A stretch of 64,000 bases of DNA, from contig JAJRUG010000009.1 of NCBI GenBank assembly GCA_024277915.1, positions 35,698-99,697 on the forward strand, given 5' to 3'. Each line of letters begins with the position of its first letter. Position 1 is the first letter of the stretch. A model generated the notes under the pieces. It saw only the letters and a program-made list of their open reading frames with translations. It was not told where the DNA came from and ran no database searches. This DNA comes from Gammaproteobacteria bacterium. GTDB lineage: Bacteria; Pseudomonadota; Gammaproteobacteria; Steroidobacterales; GCA-2729495. Positions 56,646-64,000 of the stretch are shown here, in pieces. A program made the translations under genes and the position numbers.

Positions 56646-56963
56646 TCAGACGTCTACTACCTCATTGTTCGACTTGAAAAAACGGACTCGCTTGCCGTCT
56701 TCAAGGGTCTTGATGCCAACCCGATCACCCTTTTTGGTAATCGGATTGAAGATCATGATATTCGACTGATCCAGCGGCATTTCACGCTCGATAATTCCGC
56801 CCTGAACCCCCGCATTGGGATTAGGTTTCTGGTGTTTCTTGGCAATATTGACACCCTCGACCAGCACCTTACCGTTCTCGAGGACTCGCAATATCGTGCC
56901 CTGCCGCCCCTTGTCTTTGCCGGCAATTACGATCACCGGATCGCCTTTTTTGAGTCTGTTCAT
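56646..56963 (-). CDS. rplX: 50S ribosomal protein L24
   Basis: L24 initiates 50S assembly and lies near the tunnel exit. The 105-residue protein has the KOW motif [42 protein letters not shown], which is a clear L24 mark. Length matches E. coli L24 (104). It is adjacent to rplN with no gap and followed by rplE. Confidence 0.98.
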   Translation of the reverse strand: MNRLKKGDPVIVIAGKDKGRQGTILRVLENGKVLVEGVNIAKKHQKPNPNAGVQGGIIEREMPLDQSNIMIFNPITKKGDRVGIKTLEDGKRVRFFKSNNEVVDV

Positions 56964-57332
56964 TTACAGCACTTCCGGAGCAAGGGAAATGATTTTCATA
57001 AAGCGCCCCGTTCTCAGCTCACGAGTAACCGGACCAAAAATTCTGGTTCCTATCGGCTCAAGGCGCGGATTCAGCAATACAGCCGCATTGCCATCAAAAC
57101 GAATCAGAGAACCATCCGCGCGCCGCACACCTTTTCTGGTACGAACAACTACCGCATCATAAATTTCACCTTTCTTGACGCGGCCACGAGGAATCGCATC
57201 CTTGACGCTGACTTTGATGATATCCCCGATACCGGCATAGCGTCGCTTGGAGCCGCCCAGCACCTTGATGCACATCACGCGCCGCGCACCGCTATTGTCT
57301 GCGGCACCAAGAATTGTTTGCATCTGAATCAT
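56964..57332 (-). CDS. rplN: 50S ribosomal protein L14
   Basis: L14 lies at the subunit interface and is the docking site of RsfS, encoded at 14969-15343 in this window. The 122-residue protein starts [50 protein letters not shown] and ends SLAPEVL, both family hallmarks. It equals E. coli L14 (123). It begins the L14-L24-L5 spc order. Confidence 0.98.
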   Translation of the reverse strand: MIQMQTILGAADNSGARRVMCIKVLGGSKRRYAGIGDIIKVSVKDAIPRGRVKKGEIYDAVVVRTRKGVRRADGSLIRFDGNAAVLLNPRLEPIGTRIFGPVTRELRTGRFMKIISLAPEVL

Positions 57333-57369
57333 GGGTAAATTCCGTAATATTGTGTGCTATAAGCTCGAC

Positions 57370-57639
57370 TTACTGCGTTTCCGCGCGTTCAAGTACTTCA
57401 AGTACACGCCACGACTTACGCTTTGAATAAGGACTACACTCGACGATGGAGACGACATCACCCTCTTTACAGGTGTTTTCCTCATCATGGGCAAGCAACT
57501 TGGTTGTTCGCTTGAGGTATTTTCCATAAATTGCATGCTTGACAGAACGTTCGATCGATACTGAAACAGTCTGATTCATTTTATTACTGACAACCCGACC
57601 TGTTTGGGTACGAACTGCTTTGGTCGCTTCACTATTCAT
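57370..57639 (-). CDS. rpsQ: 30S ribosomal protein S17
   Basis: S17 binds the 16S rRNA 5' domain through an OB fold. The 89-residue protein has [44 protein letters not shown] and [27 protein letters not shown], matching the family throughout. Length is near E. coli S17 (84). It overlaps rpmC by 4 bases. Confidence 0.98.
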   Translation of the reverse strand: MNSEATKAVRTQTGRVVSNKMNQTVSVSIERSVKHAIYGKYLKRTTKLLAHDEENTCKEGDVVSIVECSPYSKRKSWRVLEVLERAETQ

Positions 57640-57851
57640 GATCCAGCCTCAGGCTTTTTCGCTTGGTTACGCCGCTCACTCATTATCGTCTTCAATCTCG
57701 CTATATTCCTTCGAACTTTGCCGAACTGATCAGTACTGCCCAGCTGCCCGGTAGCCTGCTGCATTCGTAAATTAAACTGCTCCTTTCTCAGGTTCAGCAG
57801 CTCTTCCCTTAGCTCCTCGTCATTTTTCTGACGTAGTTCAGTGGCATTCAT
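57636..57851 (-). CDS. rpmC: 50S ribosomal protein L29
   Basis: L29 sits near the tunnel exit beside L23, where trigger factor and SRP bind. The 71-residue protein is a two-helix coil with [37 protein letters not shown] and [14 protein letters not shown], the typical signature. It is slightly longer than E. coli L29 (63) through a basic tail. It shares one base with the rplP stop and overlaps rpsQ by 4. Confidence 0.97.
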   Translation of the reverse strand: MNATELRQKNDEELREELLNLRKEQFNLRMQQATGQLGSTDQFGKVRRNIARLKTIMSERRNQAKKPEAGS

Positions 57852-58264
57852 CAGATCACCTGCCGTGAAACAAATGTAGTTGATACAGGCAATTTTGCTG
57901 CCGCCAATCGGAAAGCTTCCCGTGCGATATCTTCGCTTACGCCTTCCATCTCATAGAGCACTCGACCTGGCTGTATCTGTGCGATCCAGTACTCTACATT
58001 ACCCTTGCCTTTACCCTGACGAACTTCCAGTGGCTTCTTGGTAATAGGCTTGTCAGGAAAAATCCGGATCCAGATCTTTCCGCCGCGTTTTACATAGCGG
58101 GTCATCGCCCGTCTTGCCGCTTCGATCTGACGTGCGGTAATACGCCCTCGCCCGGTTGCCTTCAAACCGAATTCACCAAAAGCCACGGTGCTGCCACGCA
58201 ATGCGAGACCGCGATTCCGGCCCTTCATTTGCTTTCTGAATTTTGTGCGCTTTGGCTGTAACAT
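57851..58264 (-). CDS. rplP: 50S ribosomal protein L16
   Basis: L16 organises the peptidyl-transferase region around helix 89. The 137-residue protein starts [24 protein letters not shown] and has [47 protein letters not shown], a core that is nearly universal. Length matches E. coli L16 (136). It follows rpsC by 20 bases. Confidence 0.98.
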   Translation of the reverse strand: MLQPKRTKFRKQMKGRNRGLALRGSTVAFGEFGLKATGRGRITARQIEAARRAMTRYVKRGGKIWIRIFPDKPITKKPLEVRQGKGKGNVEYWIAQIQPGRVLYEMEGVSEDIAREAFRLAAAKLPVSTTFVSRQVI

Positions 58265-58284
58265 GATTCCTGGTTCCTGAACTG

Positions 58285-58968
58285 CTAGCTGGCAGGCTTC
58301 GAATCGGCCGCTTCAGCAGCTATTTCCGGTCGGTCAAATACTTCTCCGCGAAAGATCCATACTTTCACGCCGATAATTCCGTAAGTTGTTTTTGCTTCGG
58401 CCAGGCCATAGTCGATATCAGCCCGAAACGTATGCAGCGGCACACGACCTTCCCGGTACCATTCACTACGGGCAATTTCTGCCCCGTTCAGCCTGCCACC
58501 TACCTTGACCTTGATACCCCCGGCGCCCAAACGCATGGTATTCGTCACAGCACGCTTCATGGCACGGCGAAACATCACTCGACGTTCCAGCTGCTGGGCG
58601 ATCCCTTCAGCGACCAGCCGGGCATCCAGCTCGGGTTTGCGAATCTCTGCGATATTCAGCCTGATATCATCCAGCGCTATATTCAGCATTTTCGCGAGAG
58701 CCCGACGAAGACGTTCAATATCCTCACCTTTCTTGCCTATCACGATACCCGGTCGCGCAGTATGAATAGTTACGTGTGTCTTGCGGGCCGGCCGTTCAAT
58801 CTGAATAAGACTGACAGAAGCCTCCTTGAGCTTTTCCCTCAGGAACTTCCTGATGCTGAAATCCGTCCACACATAAGACGCATAGGTGCGCGAGTCTGCG
58901 TACCATTTTGAAGTCCAGTCTCTCGTAATACCGAGTCTGATACCTATCGGATGTACTTTTTGCCCCAT
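58285..58968 (-). CDS. rpsC: 30S ribosomal protein S3
   Basis: S3 lies at the mRNA entry channel. The 227-residue protein has [25 protein letters not shown] and a KH domain (about residues 40-110, [33 protein letters not shown]). The C-terminal half contains [36 protein letters not shown], the S3 signature. Length matches E. coli S3 (233). It follows rplV by 9 bases. Confidence 0.98.
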   Translation of the reverse strand: MGQKVHPIGIRLGITRDWTSKWYADSRTYASYVWTDFSIRKFLREKLKEASVSLIQIERPARKTHVTIHTARPGIVIGKKGEDIERLRRALAKMLNIALDDIRLNIAEIRKPELDARLVAEGIAQQLERRVMFRRAMKRAVTNTMRLGAGGIKVKVGGRLNGAEIARSEWYREGRVPLHTFRADIDYGLAEAKTTYGIIGVKVWIFRGEVFDRPEIAAEAADSKPAS

Positions 58969-58977
58969 GCCGATTCC

Positions 58978-59310
58978 CTATTCGTCCGCAACCCGGACGG
59001 TAATATGACTGTTACGCTTGATGATCTTGCCCGCACGCCCCTTGGCCCTGGGCTGAAAACGCTTCAAACGAGGCGCTTCATCAACTGAAATATGTGACAC
59101 AGACAACTCGTCAATGTCGGCGCCCAGATTATGCTCTGCATTAGCAACTGCCGACTCAAGCACTTTCTTGACAATTCTTGCGGCCTTTTTCGGCATAAAG
59201 CTCAACTGCTGTAACGCCTGGCTGACCGGCCTACCGCGGACAGCATCGGCAATCAGCCGGCATTTCTGCGGCGATATCCTTGCGTACCTGAGTGTCGCTG
59301 ATACTTGCAT
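58978..59310 (-). CDS. rplV: 50S ribosomal protein L22
   Basis: L22 lines the exit tunnel with its extended loop, the site of macrolide-resistance changes. The 110-residue protein has [32 protein letters not shown] and a C-terminal [27 protein letters not shown], with the tunnel loop intact. Length equals E. coli L22 (110). It follows rpsS by 23 bases. Confidence 0.98.
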   Translation of the reverse strand: MQVSATLRYARISPQKCRLIADAVRGRPVSQALQQLSFMPKKAARIVKKVLESAVANAEHNLGADIDELSVSHISVDEAPRLKRFQPRAKGRAGKIIKRNSHITVRVADE

Positions 59311-59333
59311 TATCTGATTCCCTGCCTGTGCGC

Positions 59334-59609
59334 CTAGCTCTTGGTCTTTCGGTCACCCGAATGACCTCTGAATGTCCGGGTCGCCGCAAATTCACCCAGC
59401 TTGTGACCGACCATATTTTCCGAAATCAGTACCGGAATATGATCCCGACCGTTATGAACCGCAATGGTCAACCCGACCATGTCCGGCAGGACCATCGAGC
59501 GCCGCGACCAGGTCTTGATTGGCCGTCGGCTTTTTGTCGCAACAGCTTCCTGCACCTTTTTGGCGAGGTGGCCATCGATAAATGGGCCTTTCTTGATGGA
59601 ACGTGGCAC
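59334..59609 (-). CDS. rpsS: 30S ribosomal protein S19
   Basis: S19 contacts S13 and the A-site finger in the 30S head. The 91-residue protein starts [19 protein letters not shown] and has [52 protein letters not shown], the full family core. Length matches E. coli S19 (92). It follows rplB by 42 bases. Confidence 0.98.
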   Translation of the reverse strand: MPRSIKKGPFIDGHLAKKVQEAVATKSRRPIKTWSRRSMVLPDMVGLTIAVHNGRDHIPVLISENMVGHKLGEFAATRTFRGHSGDRKTKS

Positions 59610-59651
59610 TAACTGTTTCCTCTCTGAATTCTTCCGGGATTCATTCGCTGA

Positions 59652-60479
59652 CTATTTCTTGCTGCGATGCCGAACGATCATCGTATCGGTACGTTTATTG
59701 TTACGTGTCTTGTATCCCTTGGCAGGTGTGCCCCATGGAGATACAGGATGACGACCACCCGAAGTCCGGCCTTCGCCGCCACCATGAGGGTGATCTACCG
59801 GGTTCATCGCCACTCCGCGAACGGTTGGTCTTACTCCGCGCCAACGCACGGCACCCGCTTTGCCCAGCTTGCGAAGATTGTGTTCGCCATGCCCTACTTC
59901 ACCGATGGTCGCACGGCACTCAACATGCACCTTGCGCATCTCACCTGATCGCATCCGCAAGGTTGCATAGGCACCTTCGCGAGCAACAATCTGTGTGCTG
60001 CCGCCGGCAGTTCGTACCATCTGGGCACCCTTGCCTGCCTTCAGCTCAACACAATGCACCAGCGTACCTACCGGAATATTTCTCAACGGAAGCGTATTAC
60101 CGGTCTTGATCGGCGACTCTTTCCCTGACAAAACCGTATCGCCCTGGTTCAAACCCTTGGGCGCAATGATGTAACGGCGTTCACCATCTGCATATAACAG
60201 CAATGCAATGTGTGCACTGCGGTTTGGATCGTATTCAAAGCGCTCTACTTTCGCCGGAATCCCGTCCTTGGTTCGTTTGAAATCGATGACCCTGTAATGA
60301 CGCTTATGCCCGCCACCACGATGCCGTGTAGTAATCCGCCCCTGATTGTTCCTGCCACCGGATTTCGAAAGTTTTTCGAGTAATGGAGCATGCGGCGCTC
60401 CTTTATGGAGCCCCGGGGTAGTCACCTTGACCGTAAAGCGCCGGCCAGGTGATGTTGGTTTTTGTCTCTGCAGTGGCAT
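59652..60479 (-). CDS. rplB: 50S ribosomal protein L2
   Basis: L2 supports the peptidyl-transferase centre. The 275-residue protein has [56 protein letters not shown] in the RNA-binding half. The C-terminal half has [36 protein letters not shown], with the critical His in DHPHGGG. Length equals E. coli L2 (273). It follows rplW by 17 bases. Confidence 0.98.
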   Translation of the reverse strand: MPLQRQKPTSPGRRFTVKVTTPGLHKGAPHAPLLEKLSKSGGRNNQGRITTRHRGGGHKRHYRVIDFKRTKDGIPAKVERFEYDPNRSAHIALLLYADGERRYIIAPKGLNQGDTVLSGKESPIKTGNTLPLRNIPVGTLVHCVELKAGKGAQMVRTAGGSTQIVAREGAYATLRMRSGEMRKVHVECRATIGEVGHGEHNLRKLGKAGAVRWRGVRPTVRGVAMNPVDHPHGGGEGRTSGGRHPVSPWGTPAKGYKTRNNKRTDTMIVRHRSKK

Positions 60480-60496
60480 ATCTCTATATCCTGGAA

Positions 60497-60805
60497 TTAC
60501 TCAGCACTGAGTAATTCAATTTCCTGGCCCTCGGCAAGCGAGACATAGGCTTTTTTCCATGCCTGTCGCTGGCCATAGCTCTGACCAAATCGCTTCAGCT
60601 TGCCGCGACAATTCACTACCTGAACACCTGTCACCTGCACTTCAAAAAGCAACTCGACAGCACCACGAATTTCAGCTTTGGTGGCATCACGCCGAACCTT
60701 GAAAACAAGCTGGTTATCACTGTCAGCTACCGAGGTTGTCTTTTCAGACACATGAGGCCCAAGCAGCACAGTCATCAATCGTTCTTTTTGGCTGATCGCA
60801 CTCAT
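60497..60805 (-). CDS. rplW: 50S ribosomal protein L23
   Basis: L23 is the main docking point for trigger factor and SRP at the tunnel exit. The 102-residue protein has [60 protein letters not shown], covering the family. Length matches E. coli L23 (100). It overlaps rplD by 4 bases. Confidence 0.98.
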   Translation of the reverse strand: MSAISQKERLMTVLLGPHVSEKTTSVADSDNQLVFKVRRDATKAEIRGAVELLFEVQVTGVQVVNCRGKLKRFGQSYGQRQAWKKAYVSLAEGQEIELLSAE

Positions 60806-61413
60806 GCCAGTTTCTCCTCCAATGCCTTGATAGCACCGGAAGTCACCAACACCTTTGAGTAGCGCATCAGGCTGACCGGATTCATTTCCCGAAGATCCAG
60901 CACATCAACCCAGTGCAGGTTTCGTGCTGCCAGGCAAAGATTAAGGTCGTATTCCTTGACCAGGATCAGTACATTATCCAGCTTCAGATCAGCAAGCTTC
61001 GCGACCAAATCACGGGTGCGTGGTTCTTTGATCTTCAGCTTGTCAACAACTACCAGTCGATCCTGCCGAAGTAACTCGGACAACATGGAACGAAGCGCAG
61101 CCCGATACATTTTGCGGTTAACTTTCTGCGCGAAATCCCGTGGCTTCGCAGCAAATGCGCGACCACCGCCCACCCAGATCGGGCTGCGTGAGGTACCAGC
61201 GCGCGCCCGACCGGTTCCTTTCTGACGCCATGGCTTCGCGCCACCGCCACTTACTGCAGCCCTGTTCTTCTGCGCCTTGGTTCCAGCCCGGCCTTTCACC
61301 ATATAGGCGGTAACAACCTGATGGATCATCGTCTCGTTGTAACCCGCGCCGAAAATCAGATCGGATACTTCCAGCTTGGTCGCAGCACCCTTGCCCTGCA
61401 CGGTCAGTTTCAT
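60802..61413 (-). CDS. rplD: 50S ribosomal protein L4
   Basis: L4 shapes the tunnel constriction, and in E. coli it represses its own S10 operon by acting on the mRNA leader. The 203-residue protein has the loop segment [37 protein letters not shown] and the globular [31 protein letters not shown]. Length matches E. coli L4 (201). A structured leader upstream of rplC (62070-62344) is a candidate target. It overlaps rplC by 4 bases. Confidence 0.98.
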   Translation of the reverse strand: MKLTVQGKGAATKLEVSDLIFGAGYNETMIHQVVTAYMVKGRAGTKAQKNRAAVSGGGAKPWRQKGTGRARAGTSRSPIWVGGGRAFAAKPRDFAQKVNRKMYRAALRSMLSELLRQDRLVVVDKLKIKEPRTRDLVAKLADLKLDNVLILVKEYDLNLCLAARNLHWVDVLDLREMNPVSLMRYSKVLVTSGAIKALEEKLA

Positions 61414-62069
61414 GACTGATCACCCTTGTTGAGGCACTTTACTGCAGGCTTGATGACCACACGTCCGCCCTGATGACCAGGGACAGCGCCTTTCACCAAA
61501 ATCAGGTGTCGCTCAGTATCGACACGAACAACGACCAGGTTTTGTATCGTCCGGCGTACATTGCCCATGTGACCAGCCATCTTCTTGCCCTTGAACACCC
61601 GGCCAGGCGTCTGGTTTTGACCAATAGAGCCCGGCGCACGATGAGACAGCGAGTTACCGTGTGTCGCATCCTGCATATGAAAATGATGGCGCTTAACCGC
61701 ACCGGCAAAACCCTTGCCGATACTGGTACCCGTCACATCGACAACCTGCCCTTCTTTGAAAGATTCAACTGTGATTTCTGCGCCAGGCTGAAATTCTGCT
61801 GCAACAGCCTCCTCAACCCGAAATTCCCACAGCCCCTCACCACTCTCAACACCAGCCTTCGCAAACTGGCCCGCCATCGGCTTGTTCTGCCGGGAAGGCT
61901 TCACAGACCCGGTGGTCACCTGCAGTGCGGAATACCCATCCTGATCAGCTGACATGACCTTGGTGACGCGGTTCGGCAATGCCTGGATCACCGTCACGGG
62001 CACAGAAGCGCCGTCTTCGGTAAATATCCGGGTCATTCCAGATTTTCGCCCAATTAGACCAATGGTCAT
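61410..62069 (-). CDS. rplC: 50S ribosomal protein L3
   Basis: L3 is a primary 23S rRNA binder near the peptidyl-transferase centre. The 219-residue protein starts [20 protein letters not shown] and has the tunnel-reaching loop [44 protein letters not shown]. The ATG at 62069 gives a family-typical N-terminus; the reading frame extends 12 codons upstream into the leader. It is preceded by a 351-base gap after rpsJ. Confidence 0.98.
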   Translation of the reverse strand: MTIGLIGRKSGMTRIFTEDGASVPVTVIQALPNRVTKVMSADQDGYSALQVTTGSVKPSRQNKPMAGQFAKAGVESGEGLWEFRVEEAVAAEFQPGAEITVESFKEGQVVDVTGTSIGKGFAGAVKRHHFHMQDATHGNSLSHRAPGSIGQNQTPGRVFKGKKMAGHMGNVRRTIQNLVVVRVDTERHLILVKGAVPGHQGGRVVIKPAVKCLNKGDQS

Positions 62070-62344
62070 TGTTATATCCTGCGTCAAATTCTGTCGAAGC
62101 GGCATCGCGCCGCAAATGTGCCAAAATAAATAATGGCTAAACCGTCAACAGACCCGCCTGCAGCAAAGCTGCAAGACCAGTCTCACATATGCGTTTTGAG
62201 CTCGATTTACGGGGTCACGAGCTCTGAATCCCCTTTCTGCCCTGTCAGCCTTGTTTTGCAGCTCTGATCCGCCGAGCCGCTCTATTAAAATACCGTTGGC
62301 AATACTAAGCCCGACGCAGGAATCCTGGATCGGGCCACAGGTAG
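62070..62344 (-). ncRNA. Structured leader of rplC (candidate S10-operon regulator)
   Basis: The 351-base stretch between rpsJ and rplC is much longer than the other gaps of the operon. On the minus strand it can form three hairpins. H1 is 62309-62335 (GCCCGA/TCGGGC with an inner CAGG/CCTG), H2 is 62198-62224 (GAGCTCG/CGAGCTC, 13-base loop), and H3 is 62157-62175 (8 bp with a TTT loop, one G-T pair). H1 begins about 9 bases after the predicted transcript start. In E. coli the L4-responsive leader precedes rpsJ; here the equivalent may precede rplC. Inference from structure and position. Confidence 0.5.
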
Positions 62345-62350
62345 CAGATC

Positions 62351-62378
62351 ATTATATCAGTTATTGTCTCCAGTTCAA
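62351..62378 (-). promoter_or_regulatory. Strong sigma70-type promoter between rpsJ and rplC
   Basis: On the minus strand TTGAAC (complement of 62373-62378) and a perfect TATAAT (complement of 62351-62356) are 16 bases apart. The predicted start is near 62344, which leaves a leader of about 275 bases before rplC. This is the best-matched promoter in the window and would drive rplC and the genes after it independently of rpsJ and tuf. Confidence 0.7.
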
Positions 62379-62420
62379 TTTCGAAATGGCAATATTACTG
62401 GTTCATTTCCAGGTTGATTA

Positions 62421-62732
62421 CTAGTTCAGTTTGATCTGGACGTCCACACCAGCTGGCAACTCCAGCTTCATCAGCGCATCAACTGTCTTGTCAGTTGGAT
62501 CCACGATATCCATCAACCGTTTGTGGGTGCGCAGCTCGTACTGATCCCGGGCATCTTTATTCACATGCGGGGAGATCAAAATAGTAAATCGCTCTTTCTT
62601 GGTCGGCAACGGTACCGGGCCTTTTACCTGTGCCCCGGTTCGTTTCGCTGTTTCCACGATTTCACGGGCAGAGCTGTCGATCAACCTGTGATCAAACGCC
62701 TTCAGCCTGATACGTATATTCTGGTTTGCCAT
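62421..62732 (-). CDS. rpsJ: 30S ribosomal protein S10
   Basis: S10 is a 30S head protein that also partners NusB in antitermination. The 103-residue protein has [70 protein letters not shown], the full family core. Length equals E. coli S10 (103). It follows tuf by 64 bases and is separated from rplC by the 351-base leader gap, so it may be transcribed with tuf. Confidence 0.98.
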   Translation of the reverse strand: MANQNIRIRLKAFDHRLIDSSAREIVETAKRTGAQVKGPVPLPTKKERFTILISPHVNKDARDQYELRTHKRLMDIVDPTDKTVDALMKLELPAGVDVQIKLN

Positions 62733-62796
62733 ATCCTTTTCCTGCCTTCCGTCCCCTGCTCATATACCCTGAATGACACTCACCAGGGGATTCACA

Positions 62797-63987
62797 TTAT
62801 TTCAGTATTTTTGCGACGACCCCTGCACCCACAGTCCGGCCACCCTCCCGGATAGCAAACCGCAGACCATCTTCCATCGCAATCGGATGGATCAGATCAA
62901 CCTTCATCTGGATATTATCCCCAGGCATCACCATCTCCACACCCTCCGGCAGCTCTACAGCACCCGTCACATCCGTCGTACGGAAGTAAAACTGCGGTCG
63001 GTAGCCCTTGAAAAACGGCGTATGACGCCCGCCCTCTTCTTTGGTCAGAATATAAACCTCTGCCTCAAAATGAGTATGCGGCGTGATCGAACCCGGATCC
63101 GCCAGCACCTGGCCCCGCTCGACATCTTCCCGCTTGGTTCCGCGCAACAAGATCCCCACATTATCCCCCGCCTGACCATCGTCCAGCAGCTTGCGGAACA
63201 TCTCGACACCCGTACAGGTCGTCTTCGTCGTATCCCGGATACCGACTATCTCGATATCGTTACCCACATTCACCTTGCCACGCTCTATCCGGCCCGTCAC
63301 CACCGTGCCACGGCCAGATATCGAGAACACATCCTCGATCGGCATCAAAAACGCACCGTCCACCGCTCGCTCCGGCAGCGGGATCCAGGCATCCATCTCC
63401 GCAACCAGCTTCACGACACTCGGTGCGCCAATCTCGCTCTCATCGCCTTCCAGTGCCTTCAATGCACTGCCCGTGATAATCGGCGTGTCATCGCCAGGAA
63501 ATTCATAGGTCGACAGAAGATCACGTACTTCCATCTCTACCAGTTCCAAAAGCTCCTCGTCATCCACCATGTCGGCCTTGTTCAGGTACACCAGGATATA
63601 AGGAACGCCTACCTGCCGGGCCAGCAGTATGTGCTCCCGGGTCTGTGGCATCGGGCCATCGGCTGCTGAGACCACCAGGATCGCACCATCCATCTGTGCT
63701 GCACCCGTGATCATGTTCTTCACATAGTCAGCATGGCCGGGGCAGTCAACGTGGGCGTAGTGACGCACTTCGCTTTCATACTCCACGTGCGCCGTCGCAA
63801 TCGTGATGCCGCGCTCACGCTCTTCCGGAGCCTTGTCTATATCATCAAACGCCGACACGTCTCCGCCATGCAATTTCGCCATGACATTCGTCAGTGCTGC
63901 CGTTAGCGTCGTCTTGCCGTGATCAACGTGGCCTATCGTCCCTACGTTGACATGCGGTTTCGTACGCTCAAATTTCTCCTTTGCCAT
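62797..63987 (-). CDS. tuf: Elongation factor Tu
   Basis: EF-Tu carries aminoacyl-tRNA to the ribosome. The 396-residue GTPase has [10 protein letters not shown] (P-loop), [25 protein letters not shown] (switch II region with DCPGH) and NKADM (guanine recognition). Domain 2 and 3 segments [13 protein letters not shown] and [24 protein letters not shown] match the family. Length equals E. coli EF-Tu (394). It is the last gene of a str-type operon, whose rpsL-rpsG-fusA part would lie beyond the window edge, 13 bases after its ATG. Confidence 0.99.
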   Translation of the reverse strand: MAKEKFERTKPHVNVGTIGHVDHGKTTLTAALTNVMAKLHGGDVSAFDDIDKAPEERERGITIATAHVEYESEVRHYAHVDCPGHADYVKNMITGAAQMDGAILVVSAADGPMPQTREHILLARQVGVPYILVYLNKADMVDDEELLELVEMEVRDLLSTYEFPGDDTPIITGSALKALEGDESEIGAPSVVKLVAEMDAWIPLPERAVDGAFLMPIEDVFSISGRGTVVTGRIERGKVNVGNDIEIVGIRDTTKTTCTGVEMFRKLLDDGQAGDNVGILLRGTKREDVERGQVLADPGSITPHTHFEAEVYILTKEEGGRHTPFFKGYRPQFYFRTTDVTGAVELPEGVEMVMPGDNIQMKVDLIHPIAMEDGLRFAIREGGRTVGAGVVAKILK

Positions 63988-64000
63988 CAGCCTCTCCAGA

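Noticed and set aside
1..64000. CRISPR array, prophage, integron or transposase
   Set aside because: No regularly spaced repeats, integrase, transposase or phage structural frames were found on either strand.

Overview
The window is 64 kb of gene-dense bacterial chromosome with moderate GC content. It carries almost only housekeeping genes in long, tightly packed runs. Gammaproteobacteria is the best fit. The sequence encodes a CRP/Vfr-type regulator whose cAMP-binding and DNA-binding segments closely resemble the enterobacterial protein. Gene strings such as maf-rng-yhdP-tldD, holA-nadD-rsfS-rlmH, miaB-phoH-ybeY-corC-lnt and leuS-lptE are typical of that class, and djlA and the S10-spc-alpha ribosomal superoperon fit too. 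A fused sulfate adenylyltransferase/APS kinase and a carboxylesterase point away from Enterobacterales, perhaps to a free-living aquatic heterotroph, but the genus cannot be named from sequence alone. I see no rRNA or intact tRNA gene, CRISPR array, prophage, integrase or transposase.

Layout. 1-6.5 kb: crp (+), rpe and djlA (-), purC and a YihY-family membrane protein (+), pmbA (-), purE (+). 6.6-19.5 kb: an unbroken minus-strand run read as cysS-sufE-yidD-trm112-holA-nadD-rsfS-rlmH-maf-rng-yhdP-tldD-small membrane protein, with many 1-4 base stop/start overlaps. 19.6-28.9 kb: a lone hisI (+), then a second minus-strand run miaB-phoH-ybeY-corC-(ribbon-helix-helix gene)-lnt-leuS-lptE. 28.9-34.4 kb: the SAT/APS-kinase fusion, ssb with a clear terminator, and divergent uvrA behind a perfect 41-bp inverted repeat. 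34.5-38.2 kb: a short candidate ORF, modABC and a MenA-like prenyltransferase. 38.2-48.8 kb: a second long palindrome, trpS, ggt diverging from pepQ, a secreted carboxylesterase, and a two-gene RND efflux system. 48.8-64 kb: the ribosomal superoperon on the minus strand, tuf-rpsJ-[351-base leader]-rplC ... rpoA-rplQ.

The genes serve translation (ribosomal proteins, leuS, cysS, trpS, miaB, rlmH, rsfS, ybeY, rng), envelope biogenesis (lnt, lptE, yhdP, yidD, corC), purine and cofactor synthesis (purC, purE, nadD, sufE, modABC), replication and repair (holA, ssb, uvrA) and peptide or glutathione turnover (ggt, pepQ, pmbA/tldD).

The most notable non-coding signal is in the unusually long gap between rpsJ and rplC. 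It holds a good sigma70-type promoter and a leader with three hairpins, which suggests that the S10 operon control region sits after rpsJ rather than before it. No wholly new multi-gene system is evident. The other points worth following are the two long palindromes, the unannotated 55-codon ORF before modA, the variant metal motif in HisI, and the gene block separating lptE from holA.
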